64,000 bases of DNA from Pantoea sp. A4 (GTDB lineage: Bacteria > Pseudomonadota > Gammaproteobacteria > Enterobacterales > Enterobacteriaceae). The position numbers and the translations under genes are program-made. The stretch spans positions 55,612-119,611 of the forward strand of contig NZ_ALXE01000018.1 in NCBI RefSeq assembly GCF_000295955.2, in the 5' to 3' direction. Below, one piece after another: positions 52,601 through 61,936 of this stretch (the stretch's first letter is position 1; every line of letters begins with the position of its first letter). A model generated the notes under the pieces. The model searched no databases, was not told the origin of the DNA, and worked only from the letters and a program-made list of their open reading frames with translations.

Positions 52601-55600
52601 CCACGGTCTTGCGGATAATATGTTTTTTCAAATAAAATGTTCCCGTTATTATCTTTCAGATCGAAACGCAGCCCTTTGCTTGGAGGAAATTTGGCATCAG
52701 CTCTTACATCACGAAACATCCCCACAATCCGGTTATCATTCTGAAAATTAGCCGGCCAGCCTTTGAATTCTCTGACCCAGGAAAAATATTCTTCTCCAGA
52801 CACCATGCGGTCATAAATGAAATGATTTTCTGCCAGGTAGATACCTAAATCTCTTCTGGCAGCAGTACTGAGACTACTCCGGTCTATCCAACTGTTTCGG
52901 TCATTCTGGCTTTTTCTGGTCAGCCATGCCACAAAAGTAGTGCGGTCATAGCCTTTCGGGAATGCTGTCATACTCCCCCAGGTACTCTCCTGAGAGGGTG
53001 GTGCAGTTCGTGTTGTCTGAGTAGTGCTACCACGAGTAGTGCTACCACGATTATTGAGACCACTACCAGGACCAACCCCAATATTTAGCAGCCCGTCAGC
53101 CTCCCCTTCCCCTGCGGCCAACTGCGTGCCCATGATCGTGTCACTCAGCCAAATCGCGTGGGTAAAGGCGCTCTCCTGCTCCTGCTCGAGCCCCAGCAGC
53201 AGACACAGCAGATTGATAACGCGCGACAGCAGGCTGTTGCCCTGTGCATCAATACTGCGGAGAAACGCGATAAACTCCAGGTTACCTGAGTACAGCCCAG
53301 CGACAAACTCTTCCAGCTCTGTCCCCTCCGCAGGTGCATTCCCGTTCATATCGATACCAAGGAAATACCGCGTATCGCCATCATTGCCACCCATGCGGAT
53401 ATAAGCATCCCGCGCTTTCATGCGCAACTGCTCAAGCGCTCGCACATGCTGACCCAACGGGCTATCCGGTTTTTCCCGGCCGGCAACCAGCTGATGAGCG
53501 GATAACGCATGGGCAATTTCATGCATCAGTTCCTTATCCGACGCACCCGAGCCCAGGGTGATGGTGCCGGTTGCGCGATCATAATAGCTACCAGGCTGTG
53601 ACGAGCGACGCATGCGAATAGACCGGCTGCCGGGTAATGCCTGCAGTTTTTTCGCCAGCGTGGCCAGCTCGGGGTCATCGCCGTCGGAAATCCGTGACAG
53701 CTCATTATTCGTATTCGCATCCAAATCGGTGAGACTCTCCTGCGACAGCTTCCCTAACAGACGCTGTATCCCTAGCCGGGTCTCTTCTCTTTCAGCCTCA
53801 CTCTGTATTTCCCTGTACTTAAGCGCCACCGCGCGGATACTCTCGAAGCCTAGCTCAACCGGCAGTTCGCTGGCCAGGCGCCTGACGGCATCTTTCGTCT
53901 CTCCCTGATAAACCTCGTACAGCAGAAACGCAATCCCTACCGCGCTCTGTACCGGCTTCACTGCACCGAGTGCCGTTTTCGCTGCGGCCTGGGCAAACGC
54001 GTTTCTCCCGTACTGACGCGCTTCCAGTTTCGCACTGCCCTCTCCCAGCCGCACCGCCTGCGCCCCTTTGTGGCTCATATACGCGACCCGGGCACCGGTT
54101 AACAGTGAGCGAATCAGAATGCGCATGGGCAGCGTCGCCAGTGACGGCACCAGCGTCGCGCTGCCGAAAATAGCCTGGAGACCCTGACGTATCAGGCCGC
54201 GGATAGCTGAATGTTGCAGCGCCTCTGTCATCGTTTTCTGATTACCCAGCATCTCCGCCATCGTGGTCGGGTAGATTATCGCGCCAGCGGCCGCGTTAGC
54301 CATCTCTGTCTGGATGCGTTGCAGCAAGACCTCGCCCCCGGCGTCATGCTGCTTCGCCAGTATTGGCAGGAAAGGTTTTATCAGCGTGACAAACGCCGCA
54401 TCGTACTGTTTTCCCGCATCTGCCTGTTCCGTCGACGCGATGTTTTCCAGCCATCCCTTCCTGCGTTCCTGGTGCCAGGCCGCAATCCCCTTCGCCAGCA
54501 TGCCACTGCGTGAGAAGCTGCCCGGCTCCCGACCAGTCCACTCCGATACCCTCATGTTCAGCAGGCTCCGAAGCTCCTTTGTTTGAAATAAAAGCGGGGC
54601 GAGCCTTGTTGATAAGTCGGTGTATTCCACTCTGGTTTTAGTCAGATAGTCCGGCGTGCTTGCTATCTCCTCTTCTGCTCTGGTAATGAAGCGGATATAT
54701 CCTTTCAGCTCGCTAAAAATGTCATTCAGCAGCCCGGCAGACCTCAGGTTTGCCCCATCGATACCCAGCACCTCCGCAAGAAGCCGCTGTAAAGCGTCGC
54801 TATCCTCCTGATGCAAGAGTATCCTTTTTTGCTTAATAAATGCTTCAAGGTCTGCTCTCTGCTGTACTATCGTTTCCTGCCAGACATCCCGCTGCCGCGC
54901 TAATTCGCTGTCCAGCACCGACGTTTTCCCTTGTTTCAGCAGCGCTTCCAGCGCTGCCCGGTAGCGTAATGCTGCGCTTAAGGGCTCTGCCGCCAACTGA
55001 ACCCGCTGAATATTTGCCCCTGTCTGCTGAAGTAAGTTTTTAACGATAACGACAGCCTGTAACACAGCCGATTTTTCTGCAGTGGTCAGCGTGTGCATGC
55101 CCAGGCTGTTCTTCAGCAGGTCTCTTGTTTCAGCAAAACCGGCTGTCTCAACCCGAAATAGCCGCCTGACAGGCGCCATAATCGGCTGAAAAAAACGGGT
55201 TACACTGACTGGGACCTGCCTGCCGAGGAGATAAAAGGATACACTGGCCTGTTTAGCAACGCTTTTTTCCGGAACATCATTAAGTGTGTGCGCTGTCGGG
55301 GCGGCACTGTTAACAACCGATTTCAGGGCGCTGACCAGCGCGAACATCTTTTCACCGCTACCGGCAATACGATCGATAAAACGCATATCCTCATCAGGCA
55401 CGGCGGCATAACGCCCACTCTGCTGCAGCACTGAGGCAGCATTAACCGTCAGTCTGATCCCCTGCAATAGCAAGGCCAGCTGACCCGACATTGACGCCAC
55501 TGACATACCGGACTCGTTATCCGCTGTGTCAGCCAGCCCCCCTTCCGGCTCGAATAAAAAATCCTCCAGCGCGTGGGCTACGTTATTATCTATCCGATCT

Positions 55601-56139
55601 GTGGCTGTGCTGGATGACACCAAGCCTTTTTCCCGCCTCTGCCTCTCTTTCCACGTTGCCGCATGAGTCAGGTTGTTCATCTTCATATTCGCCAGCGTGT
55701 TGCCGTCCAGCGTGGCACGTGTCTCCTGAATCAGCCGTTCACTCAGGCCGAATTTACCGTAAGAGACCGGTAGCAGCTGTGCGATCAGGGTGCCACGGGC
55801 GCGTGTTTCGACCTCACTCCATGGACTCAGGTCTGTCTGCTGTGCCTGGTACAGCAACGCAAATGTTCGGGCAAGGTAGCCGCTCAGGCGAGAAGCCAGC
55901 AGGTTTGTCTGTTGTGTTATCTTATTGTGCCTGTCGTTCAGCCTCTGTTGCTGGCTGTTTTTATCAAACAGGATTTTTTGCGGACTGTTATTTTCGTTAT
56001 AATGCCTCTGACGGAAATGAATGAAACCTTCAATAAAAACACCAAAATAATTAAAGGCACTGCTTTTATCTTTATAGTTTTCCAGGGAAGCAAGACTGTT
56101 TATTATAGTTTCTGGTAGTGCACTCCCTTTTTCCGTCAA
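49579..56139 (-). CDS. Giant toxin-like protein with HEIAH metalloprotease motif
   Basis: The frame has 2,186 codons; only a TTG at 56139 without ribosome site is available as a start, whereas the frame continues upstream across one TAG into the 56155-56421 ORF. Residues about 1-640 are helical. A hydrophobic region lies at about 655-745. The zinc-protease motif H-E-I-A-H at residues 873-877 follows a DKELM stretch, with a downstream Glu-rich EGTELEEFVAG helix that may give the third ligand. A Ser/Thr linker (RGSTTRGSTT) near 1030 marks a switch from GC-rich to AT-rich DNA. The rest is unrecognised. The last 27 residues (from WIWTFLIGGG) look like read-through in the wrong frame. Secretion route unknown. 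Confidence 0.7.
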   Translation of the reverse strand: MTEKGSALPETIINSLASLENYKDKSSAFNYFGVFIEGFIHFRQRHYNENNSPQKILFDKNSQQQRLNDRHNKITQQTNLLASRLSGYLARTFALLYQAQQTDLSPWSEVETRARGTLIAQLLPVSYGKFGLSERLIQETRATLDGNTLANMKMNNLTHAATWKERQRREKGLVSSSTATDRIDNNVAHALEDFLFEPEGGLADTADNESGMSVASMSGQLALLLQGIRLTVNAASVLQQSGRYAAVPDEDMRFIDRIAGSGEKMFALVSALKSVVNSAAPTAHTLNDVPEKSVAKQASVSFYLLGRQVPVSVTRFFQPIMAPVRRLFRVETAGFAETRDLLKNSLGMHTLTTAEKSAVLQAVVIVKNLLQQTGANIQRVQLAAEPLSAALRYRAALEALLKQGKTSVLDSELARQRDVWQETIVQQRADLEAFIKQKRILLHQEDSDALQRLLAEVLGIDGANLRSAGLLNDIFSELKGYIRFITRAEEEIASTPDYLTKTRVEYTDLSTRLAPLLFQTKELRSLLNMRVSEWTGREPGSFSRSGMLAKGIAAWHQERRKGWLENIASTEQADAGKQYDAAFVTLIKPFLPILAKQHDAGGEVLLQRIQTEMANAAAGAIIYPTTMAEMLGNQKTMTEALQHSAIRGLIRQGLQAIFGSATLVPSLATLPMRILIRSLLTGARVAYMSHKGAQAVRLGEGSAKLEARQYGRNAFAQAAAKTALGAVKPVQSAVGIAFLLYEVYQGETKDAVRRLASELPVELGFESIRAVALKYREIQSEAEREETRLGIQRLLGKLSQESLTDLDANTNNELSRISDGDDPELATLAKKLQALPGSRSIRMRRSSQPGSYYDRATGTITLGSGASDKELMHEIAHALSAHQLVAGREKPDSPLGQHVRALEQLRMKARDAYIRMGGNDGDTRYFLGIDMNGNAPAEGTELEEFVAGLYSGNLEFIAFLRSIDAQGNSLLSRVINLLCLLLGLEQEQESAFTHAIWLSDTIMGTQLAAGEGEADGLLNIGVGPGSGLNNRGSTTRGSTTQTTRTAPPSQESTWGSMTAFPKGYDRTTFVAWLTRKSQNDRNSWIDRSSLSTAARRDLGIYLAENHFIYDRMVSGEEYFSWVREFKGWPANFQNDNRIVGMFRDVRADAKFPPSKGLRFDLKDNNGNILFEKTYYPQDRGNHASDPLVWHANILRQIERDMRMQPKGKRIAIHHLTNYDSANPGIGSGITGSKYKNFFVTETGSSVSSANFQFVGAESPVANSNLAKGDMSDYAALNQYLINEDDKSIDEKKEQFINTMIVASTADDDEVKSINDLLVVVYDANKTWEAVMLDEYLTKPKYLDAKYSMVVISKPTNMDTWKFDATSIPKSYPQLQQLFQSEHFRQKYGQFKISEVDGPEQDVYDENNRPREHIQDRARWKSSGQNLSTHTHTTRDLTFGEKIVVSVHKEGNLLEYMNFSIPREHLSKEMWPGYVALIINEHMKFVRVGETDITDSSRRILPQPNGNNTIWTRYGETVKVAIIRYGSAAIHPPLNNRPWQVPDEETWSETPPVLNLPTITGSDERLVLWVEDRRTDDVVEWIGIPPTNANTYKEHAESINSRASHIRVGELNNGVITPREGPGNIIWVDNENYVVKYSLAPASFYDTNKQKIQKHQLLTLMEGGAEKTKSHFSGSESNLFYAIPRDELRQIINLSPGDVRDEKNRIFQGLESIKIRPEPIENIVEIKEIKGLIHESTKFKSDSYINPPARSNASVLNYAKINAIRFMLYKYPDLASSNESPSASASEDDLLKILNEIYPVMTEEQKEEYSFINALYWNISSATNLAMALSTKLKNNLDVLSLRKEIMDSYYQYLSANDSWHGPGANAIMPRGKFDSDGAYYQQFNYYTNTGESLKDGVTEGESSEEQDVIDNKATNSDIKAQEHLDDAILKVVWKKEIRISKSDLDKNHSVEFKTTVAVASGDRTVPEITSTSKFYTLRDILLGNIYRDESRGIMSDFSVEDISGINGVNKSNLDGITKDIDQELRDGVEKLESSPEFKTSVKSAYDKVLAGVLIEILKYNQNNEVIDTINKYIDGVINLETVSVRKHGIFSSTKYQIPGVVALRGPHRTLLISLEKGTYRIIRTSNAVMRVGSNVETFINEHISRYDYEREEYSKGRTRWIWTFLIGGGLIFLTKTKFWKSFLIEL

Positions 56140-56154
56140 ATGTTTAATTGAGGT

Positions 56155-56421
56155 CTAGATCTCTCCTTGCAGGTGTTTAAGTGCCTCCGTCCTGATGTAA
56201 GTCTTGTTTTCTCCCGACAGAGAAAACTCATAAAATTCAGGCATCTGCCCTTCTATCCCTGCGAGTATATGCCTGCCCATCACAGCATCAACAGGGCCAT
56301 TAATTATGGGTGTAGATGAAGATGAAGACATATTTACATGACCTTCATTCAGACTATTATCTTTAATATTCTCTTCTGAAATGTCACCCTTTATCCGCTT
56401 GCCAACGTCGTGTTCAGACAT
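56155..56421 (-). CDS. N-terminal segment of the giant toxin-like gene, ended by TAG
   Basis: The frame has 88 codons from the ATG at 56421, which has a good AGGGGAACTT ribosome site. It is Ser/Asn-rich at the start (MSSSSSTPIING) with no signal peptide, and its last residues run LKHLQGEI before TAG at 56155-56157. The next five codons and the TTG of the giant frame are in the same frame, so this is probably its true N-terminus. A type III effector-like start is possible but unproven. Confidence 0.65.
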   Translation of the reverse strand: MSEHDVGKRIKGDISEENIKDNSLNEGHVNMSSSSSTPIINGPVDAVMGRHILAGIEGQMPEFYEFSLSGENKTYIRTEALKHLQGEI

Positions 56422-56704
56422 AAGTTCCCCTATAATATTCTGGTCATTCAACCACGAAACTGCACTTGCGAAGAGACATATGACGTCATGGAACAGTTAA
56501 AATAAGCCTATATTTTCAGTCGATAATGCGGACTGCACTCTTGGCGAGTGCCAGAAATGGGAAGGTGCATACAGTAAAGGTATGCTACTGAAGTAAAGCC
56601 ACTGTCAGGTAAGCTGTCAAGGGTACTGTTGCATTAACGTTGGCAAGTCAGCAAAGTTGATGATTTGGCCCGCTCAAACCCACCTGGGACAGAATCCTTT
56701 TCGA
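56422..56704. other. Intergenic region
   Basis: This holds the upstream control region of the giant gene and the 3' flank of the LysR gene. A GCACTC/GAGTGC hairpin lies at about 56533-56549. No promoter consensus or Hrp-box was found by eye. Nothing else to support. Confidence 0.4.
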
Positions 56705-57595
56705 TTAAGACTCAATATTTCGCCCCTTCACATACTGCCAGAATCGTTCCGCCGTGAGATTTAAACGTGCGCCGGAGCGATAAACATACGCCGAAATCTT
56801 CAGCGAAAGGCTGTAATCCATGACCGCCAGCCTCCTCTCTTCCAGCTCACTCTGAATCGAGTAATTAGGCAGCCAGCCCACAGCATCGCCTTTCAGTATC
56901 ATTCTTTTCAGCAATTCGCTCATGGAGGAGACAAAGGTGAGCATAAATGTGGTGTTCGGAATGCGGTCAATGACCTGGTTGACCTGACGCCCCATATAGC
57001 TATCGTTGGCATATTTGACCAGCGGCAGCCTCTCGCCATTTATTGAGTAGATGGGCTTGCCGCGCTGATCGCAGGGTGAGACCAGGTGCAAAGCAGAGTC
57101 GAAGATTTTATGGTGAATAAACGGATAATTCATCAGTTCTTCATTATAAAAGGACAGGATAAAATCACTTTTCCCCTCCTTGAGATTAAACACGGCATCA
57201 TTGACGTTAATCGATTCAACAAAGAACACCTTATCCGGGCTGTCGCGGTAATCCGCTAAGATATCAGGCAGCAGCAGGACGGAAAGTGAAGGCGCGGCAT
57301 CAATGCGGATGCTTTGCTTCAGCTTATCCTCTCCCTTGATGCGGCTGATTTGGAAGTCCAGATCGTCGATCATATTTCTGGCATAGCCGACAAATATCCT
57401 GCCCTGCGGCGTCAATTGCGGAGGATTCACTTCACGATTGAAGACGCTAAAACCCAGGTTAGATTCCAGTGCCTGAATCCTTCTGCTGAACGAGGACTGC
57501 GAAATATTCCGTTTTTCTGCCGCCAGCGTAAAGCTACGACACTCTTCCAGAGCAATCACATCATAAAACCACTTCACTTCAAGATTACTTAGCAT
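56705..57595 (-). CDS. LysR-family regulator, HypT-like
   Basis: The product has 296 residues from the ATG at 57595 with a GGAGC site. LysR helix-turn-helix: CRSFTLAAEKRNISQSSFSR, IQALESNLG. The effector part contains NDSYMGRQVNQ, FVSSMSELLKRM and GDAVGWLPNYSIQSELE, the same blocks as E. coli HypT (YjiE), a hypochlorite-activated regulator controlled by methionine oxidation. Target genes are not evident here; it diverges from pckA. Confidence 0.75.
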   Translation of the reverse strand: MLSNLEVKWFYDVIALEECRSFTLAAEKRNISQSSFSRRIQALESNLGFSVFNREVNPPQLTPQGRIFVGYARNMIDDLDFQISRIKGEDKLKQSIRIDAAPSLSVLLLPDILADYRDSPDKVFFVESINVNDAVFNLKEGKSDFILSFYNEELMNYPFIHHKIFDSALHLVSPCDQRGKPIYSINGERLPLVKYANDSYMGRQVNQVIDRIPNTTFMLTFVSSMSELLKRMILKGDAVGWLPNYSIQSELEERRLAVMDYSLSLKISAYVYRSGARLNLTAERFWQYVKGRNIES

Positions 57596-57751
57596 TTCTT
57601 TGCTCCGATTACAGCCCCCATTTCTATGCAATTTTTACATGACAAATGATTTATATGCAATTTCTGCATCAAAAAGCCAGTGCTAATATCCGCTTATCAA
57701 TCGGGTCGGTGACTGCCGCCTCGCCATACATGCAATGATTCAAGGTATTCT

Positions 57752-59377
57752 ATGAGCGCAATTACATCTGTCATGCAACATCTCTCCAGCCTTGGCATCA
57801 ACGATGTCAGCGAGATCGTTTACAACCCGAGTTATGAATTGCTCTTCGAACATGAAACCGCAGCCAACCTTGAAGGCCCAGCGCGCGGTTTCCTGACCAC
57901 TTCTGGTGCGGTGACCGTTGATACCGGCGAGTTCACTGGCCGTTCTCCGCGTGATAAGTACATCGTTCGCGACGATGTGACCCGAGATACCCTGTGGTGG
58001 TCCGATGCAGGCCAGGGTCGCAACGATAACAAACCGATGTCCGTTGAGGTATGGGCGCAGCTGAAAACGCTGGTTGCCGATCACCTTTCGGAAAAAGCGC
58101 TTTATATCGTTGATGCCTGGTGTGGCGCGAGTGCTGATACCCGCCTGGCGGTACGTTTTGTCACTGAGGTGGCGTGGCAGGCGCACTTTGTCAAAAATAT
58201 GTTCATCGCACCGACGGCCGATGAGCTGGCAAACTTTACCCCTGACTTCACCGTCATTAACGGCGCAGGTTGCGTGAATCCGCAGTGGCAGGAACAAGGG
58301 TTAAACTCAGAGACTTTTGTTGCCTTCAACCTGACGGAAAATATTCAGCTGATCGGCGGTACCTGGTACGGTGGCGAGATGAAAAAAGGGATGTTCTCAG
58401 TGATGAACTACCTGCTGCCACTGAAGGGTATCGCTTCAATGCACTGCTCGGCAAACCGCGGTGAACAAGGTGACGTGGCGCTGTTCTTCGGCCTCTCCGG
58501 CACCGGTAAAACCACCCTGTCGACCGATCCACGTCGTCAGCTGATTGGTGATGATGAACACGGTTGGGATGCAGACGGCGTATTTAACTTTGAAGGCGGC
58601 TGCTATGCGAAAACCATTAATCTGAAAGCAGAGTCCGAACCGGAAATTTATGGCGCAATCCGCCGTAACGCGCTGCTGGAAAACGTCGTGGTCAGAGAAG
58701 ATGGCAGCGTAGATTATGCCGATGGCAGCAAAACTGAGAACACTCGTGTCTCCTACCCACTGTCACATATCGAGAATATCGTGCTGCCGGTTTCTCGCGC
58801 CGGGGCCCCTTCTCGCATCATCTTCCTCGCGGCAGATGGCTTCGGGGTGCTCCCACCGGTTTCTCGCTTGACGCCAGAACAGATGCAGTATCACTTCCTG
58901 TCTGGTTTTACCTCGAAACTGGCTGGCACCGAGCGCGGCATTACAGCGCCGACGCCAACGTTCTCTGCCTGCTATGGCGCAGCGTTCCTGATGCTGCACC
59001 CAACGCAGTATGCCGATGTGCTGCAGGAGAAAGTCGCTCAGAGCGGCGCTGAAGTGTGGTTGGTGAATACGGGCTGGAATGGCAAAGGTCAGCGCCTGTC
59101 ACTGAAGGATACGCGTCAGATCGTCAATGCCATCCTCGAAGGGGAAACCGGTGCGTTGCGCGAGGAAACCTTGCCGATATTTGGCCTCGCTATTCCGCAG
59201 GAAATTGCTGGCGTGAACGTGAATACCCTTGATCCACGTAACGGCTGGGAAACCCCGGCACAGTGGCACGAAGCTGCCGAGAAACTGGCGCAGCTGTTTA
59301 TCAATAACTTCCAACAGTACAGCGGTAACGAAGCCGGTGCGCGCATTGCTCAGGCAGGCCCGAAGTTAGGGCAGTAA
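57752..59377 (+). CDS. pckA: Phosphoenolpyruvate carboxykinase (ATP)
   Basis: The product has 541 residues (E. coli 540). The P-loop [11 protein letters not shown], substrate motifs [10 protein letters not shown] and [18 protein letters not shown] and metal-site DDEHGWD are intact. Converts oxaloacetate and ATP to PEP in gluconeogenesis. Usual neighbours envZ and hslO are not here, so the local order differs from E. coli. Confidence 0.97.
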   Translation: MSAITSVMQHLSSLGINDVSEIVYNPSYELLFEHETAANLEGPARGFLTTSGAVTVDTGEFTGRSPRDKYIVRDDVTRDTLWWSDAGQGRNDNKPMSVEVWAQLKTLVADHLSEKALYIVDAWCGASADTRLAVRFVTEVAWQAHFVKNMFIAPTADELANFTPDFTVINGAGCVNPQWQEQGLNSETFVAFNLTENIQLIGGTWYGGEMKKGMFSVMNYLLPLKGIASMHCSANRGEQGDVALFFGLSGTGKTTLSTDPRRQLIGDDEHGWDADGVFNFEGGCYAKTINLKAESEPEIYGAIRRNALLENVVVREDGSVDYADGSKTENTRVSYPLSHIENIVLPVSRAGAPSRIIFLAADGFGVLPPVSRLTPEQMQYHFLSGFTSKLAGTERGITAPTPTFSACYGAAFLMLHPTQYADVLQEKVAQSGAEVWLVNTGWNGKGQRLSLKDTRQIVNAILEGETGALREETLPIFGLAIPQEIAGVNVNTLDPRNGWETPAQWHEAAEKLAQLFINNFQQYSGNEAGARIAQAGPKLGQ

Positions 59378-59446
59378 GCCTGAACCAGAGTGTGAAACGG
59401 TGACGCGCTGTTGCCGAAAATAACGCGCTGATATCTGACAGATCTG

Positions 59447-59487
59447 ACGCTGCCCTGCGCATAAACGCCGGGCAGCGTTTTTTTATT
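59447..59487 (+). terminator. pckA terminator
   Basis: ACGCTGCCC (59447-59455) pairs with GGGCAGCGT (59470-59478) and seven or more Ts follow. Confidence 0.85.
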
Positions 59488-59555
59488 TTTATCGTCGATC
59501 ACACCCATGCCGCTTTTCCACCTCATCCCGGAAAATGAGAAACAAGCGCACCCAA

Positions 59556-60542
59556 TTATTCAGTGCTAAAACGTTGCCGATGCTGGCCAGGTGTCACGCC
59601 CACAATTTTGCGGAAGATCTTGCGGAAGGCAGAAGCGTCGGTGTATCCCACTTCCCACGCGATCACATCGACAGGACGAGCTGTAAGCTCCAGTGCGTCC
59701 CGCGCTTTCATTATCCTGACCTGTTGCAAGTAATCCGTCGGCCTCAATCCCGTCGCTTTCTGGAAATGACGGAGAAAAGTCCGGGGTGACAAGGACACCC
59801 GTTCAGCCATCGTTTCAATGCTGTGCTGCTCGGAATAGCAGGCATGCAAGTGGTGCTGGACAAGCAAAATCTTGCTGTCGCCATGTTCAAAATTAGGGAT
59901 AAATACGGCATAGGGACTTTGTTCACGTCTGGGAGGATCGACCAGCAAAAAGCGGGCAGTGGCAAGCATTGTGCTGGTTCCTGATATTTTCTCTATCAAC
60001 GTTAGCCCCAGGTCTATCCAGGCAAGAATGCCACCGGCGGTAATAATATCGCCATCGTCAATAACCATTTTTTCAGCTACAACGTCTATCTCTGGAAAAC
60101 GATCGGCTAATGTTTGCGCAAAGGCCCAATGCGTTGTTGCCCGGCGGCGATTAATTAACCCGGTTTCGGCCAGAACAAATGCGCCTGCACAAACGGAACA
60201 CAGCGTGACACCTTGGTTATAAAGCGTACTCATCCAGTCAGCAGGCACCTTCATGGAGGTCATCAGCGCTGGCATCACCAGACTTGGCGGCACAATCAGA
60301 TAACTTATCCGGTGGGATTCATCTGGATGGCTATCCCAGACACATTCCACCGTATCGCCCTCTTCATTTACCTGCCAGTGTGAAACGCGGATCGCCAGTT
60401 TGCGATCCTCTCCAGAAATGCTCATAGCCCAGTCAGCGGCGATCCTGAACATGTCGGTCAGCCCGTACACTGCGGCGAGTTGGCAGTCCCGGTAAATCAA
60501 CAGGCCAATCTCGGCGACTATCGTACTTTTTGCAGAATTCAT
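59556..60542 (-). CDS. GlxA-family AraC-type regulator
   Basis: The product has 328 residues from the ATG at 60542. The N-terminal DJ-1/PfpI-like domain contains the elbow CSVCAGAFVLAETGL; the C-terminal AraC pair of helix-turn-helices ends VIAWEVGYTDASAFRKIFRK. Such regulators often control the divergent neighbour, here the Tat hydrolase gene. Effector unknown. Confidence 0.85.
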   Translation of the reverse strand: MNSAKSTIVAEIGLLIYRDCQLAAVYGLTDMFRIAADWAMSISGEDRKLAIRVSHWQVNEEGDTVECVWDSHPDESHRISYLIVPPSLVMPALMTSMKVPADWMSTLYNQGVTLCSVCAGAFVLAETGLINRRRATTHWAFAQTLADRFPEIDVVAEKMVIDDGDIITAGGILAWIDLGLTLIEKISGTSTMLATARFLLVDPPRREQSPYAVFIPNFEHGDSKILLVQHHLHACYSEQHSIETMAERVSLSPRTFLRHFQKATGLRPTDYLQQVRIMKARDALELTARPVDVIAWEVGYTDASAFRKIFRKIVGVTPGQHRQRFSTE

Positions 60543-60662
60543 ATTTGTCACTTTTAACACTTATAATGTCATATATGACAAGTGTATCTGCTCAGGTATT
60601 GCCTGACAATATGTTCCACAGGCCATCACTACGATGACCTGAAAAATTGTAAAGGAGCGCAT

Positions 60663-61646
60663 ATGTCAGGCGCAGCAATTGAGAAGTTCAATATTTCAAG
60701 GCGTGAACTGTTAATTCTTGGCAGCACACTATCGGCAAGTATTGGGCTTTCTCACTCCTCCCTCGCCCAGGGGATAACATTATTATCATTACCTTCAGGA
60801 GATATCCCTATGAGTAACGGCATCATTACGACCAAAGATGGCACCCGGATTTTTTACAAAGACTGGGGCCCAAAGAGTGCACAACCTGTCGTGTTTCACC
60901 ATGGCTGGCCGTTAAGTGCTGACGACTGGGACAATCAGATGCTGTTCTTCTTATCTGAAGGTTATCGCGTTATCGCCCATGACCGTCGTGGTCACGGACG
61001 TTCCGATCAAACCGATACCGGTAACGATATGACGACTTATGCGGCAGACGTGGCTGAACTCGCCAGGACGCTGAATCTGAAGGACGCCATTCACATTGGC
61101 CACTCTACTGGCGGTGGCGAAGTGGCACGTTATGTCGCTCATGCTGAGAAAGGCAGGGTCGCTAAGGCTGTTTTGATGGGTGCTGTCCCCCCAATCATGC
61201 TTAAAACCCCCGCCAATCCGCAGGGCTTGCCGTTATCAGTATTTGACGGTTTCCGTTCTGCTCTGGCAACTAATCGCGCACAATTTTATATCGACGTGCC
61301 AGCAGGTCCCTTTTATGGCTTCAACCGTCCTGGCGCGAATGTCATCCAGGGCTTGATAAACAACTGGTGGCGTCAGGGAATGGCTGGCGGTGCTAAAGCG
61401 CAGTACGACTGTATCGCTGCCTTCTCAGAAACTGACTTTACTGAAGACCTGAAAGCCATCACCGTGCCGGTGTTGGTGATGCATGGTGAAGATGACCAGA
61501 TAGTGCCAATCGATGACTCCGCGCATAAATCAGTCAAATTGTTGAAGCATGGCACCCTGAAAACCTATCCGGGTCTGCCGCATGGAATGTTCGCGACCCA
61601 TCCTGAAAAAATTAACCCTGATTTGCTGGCTTTCGCCAGGAGTTAA
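60663..61646 (+). CDS. Alpha/beta hydrolase, non-heme chloroperoxidase type, Tat signal
   Basis: The full form has 327 residues from the ATG at 60663 (AAAGGAGCGCAT site). Twin-arginine motif SRRELL (residues 12-17) and a hydrophobic core with an SLAQG cut site predict Tat export. The catalytic set is Ser148 in GHSTGGG, Asp in GEDDQ and His in GLPHGM. An internal ATG at 60810 has AGGAGA eight bases upstream and would yield the usual cytoplasmic enzyme of 278 residues beginning [11 protein letters not shown]. Relatives are perhydrolases/arylesterases. Diverges from the GlxA-type gene. Confidence 0.85.
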   Translation: MSGAAIEKFNISRRELLILGSTLSASIGLSHSSLAQGITLLSLPSGDIPMSNGIITTKDGTRIFYKDWGPKSAQPVVFHHGWPLSADDWDNQMLFFLSEGYRVIAHDRRGHGRSDQTDTGNDMTTYAADVAELARTLNLKDAIHIGHSTGGGEVARYVAHAEKGRVAKAVLMGAVPPIMLKTPANPQGLPLSVFDGFRSALATNRAQFYIDVPAGPFYGFNRPGANVIQGLINNWWRQGMAGGAKAQYDCIAAFSETDFTEDLKAITVPVLVMHGEDDQIVPIDDSAHKSVKLLKHGTLKTYPGLPHGMFATHPEKINPDLLAFARS

Positions 61647-61660
61647 AGGATACCAAAAGC

Positions 61661-61860
61661 GCCATCTGCGACTGGAACGCACCGACGAAGGTCTGCACCA
61701 CCCCCCACATAAAGGCGGAGATGGTGGGGAGTAGAGTAAAGCTTCCGCCGCATGGATGCGGCGGCAGAGCCTCCAGGGTGGGATTCACGGCGTCTTTACG
61801 GCACTCCCCGCCATCTGCGACTGGAACGCACGGATACAGACCGCACCAAGGTAGCCAGCG
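61661..61860. repeat. Dispersed repeat, copy one
   Basis: A 70-odd base block (about 61700-61777) recurs at 63926-64000 with few changes. It contains the hairpin CCGCCGCAT-GG-ATGCGGCGG and GGCAGAGCCTCCAGGG. Flanking it, GCCATCTGCGACTGGAACGC occurs at 61661 and again at 61810. No ORF. The whole 61647-61936 gap is this repeat and its flanks. Confidence 0.8.
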
Positions 61861-61936
61861 TCGTTGCAAGGTTGCCACCTATCACATACATCTGATTGCC
61901 AAAACGGACAAATAGGGTTTTCAGTATCAGTACTTC

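Noticed and set aside
56422..56560. Hrp-box promoter for a type III effector
   Set aside because: No GGAACC followed by a spaced CCAC was found on the minus strand upstream of 56421.
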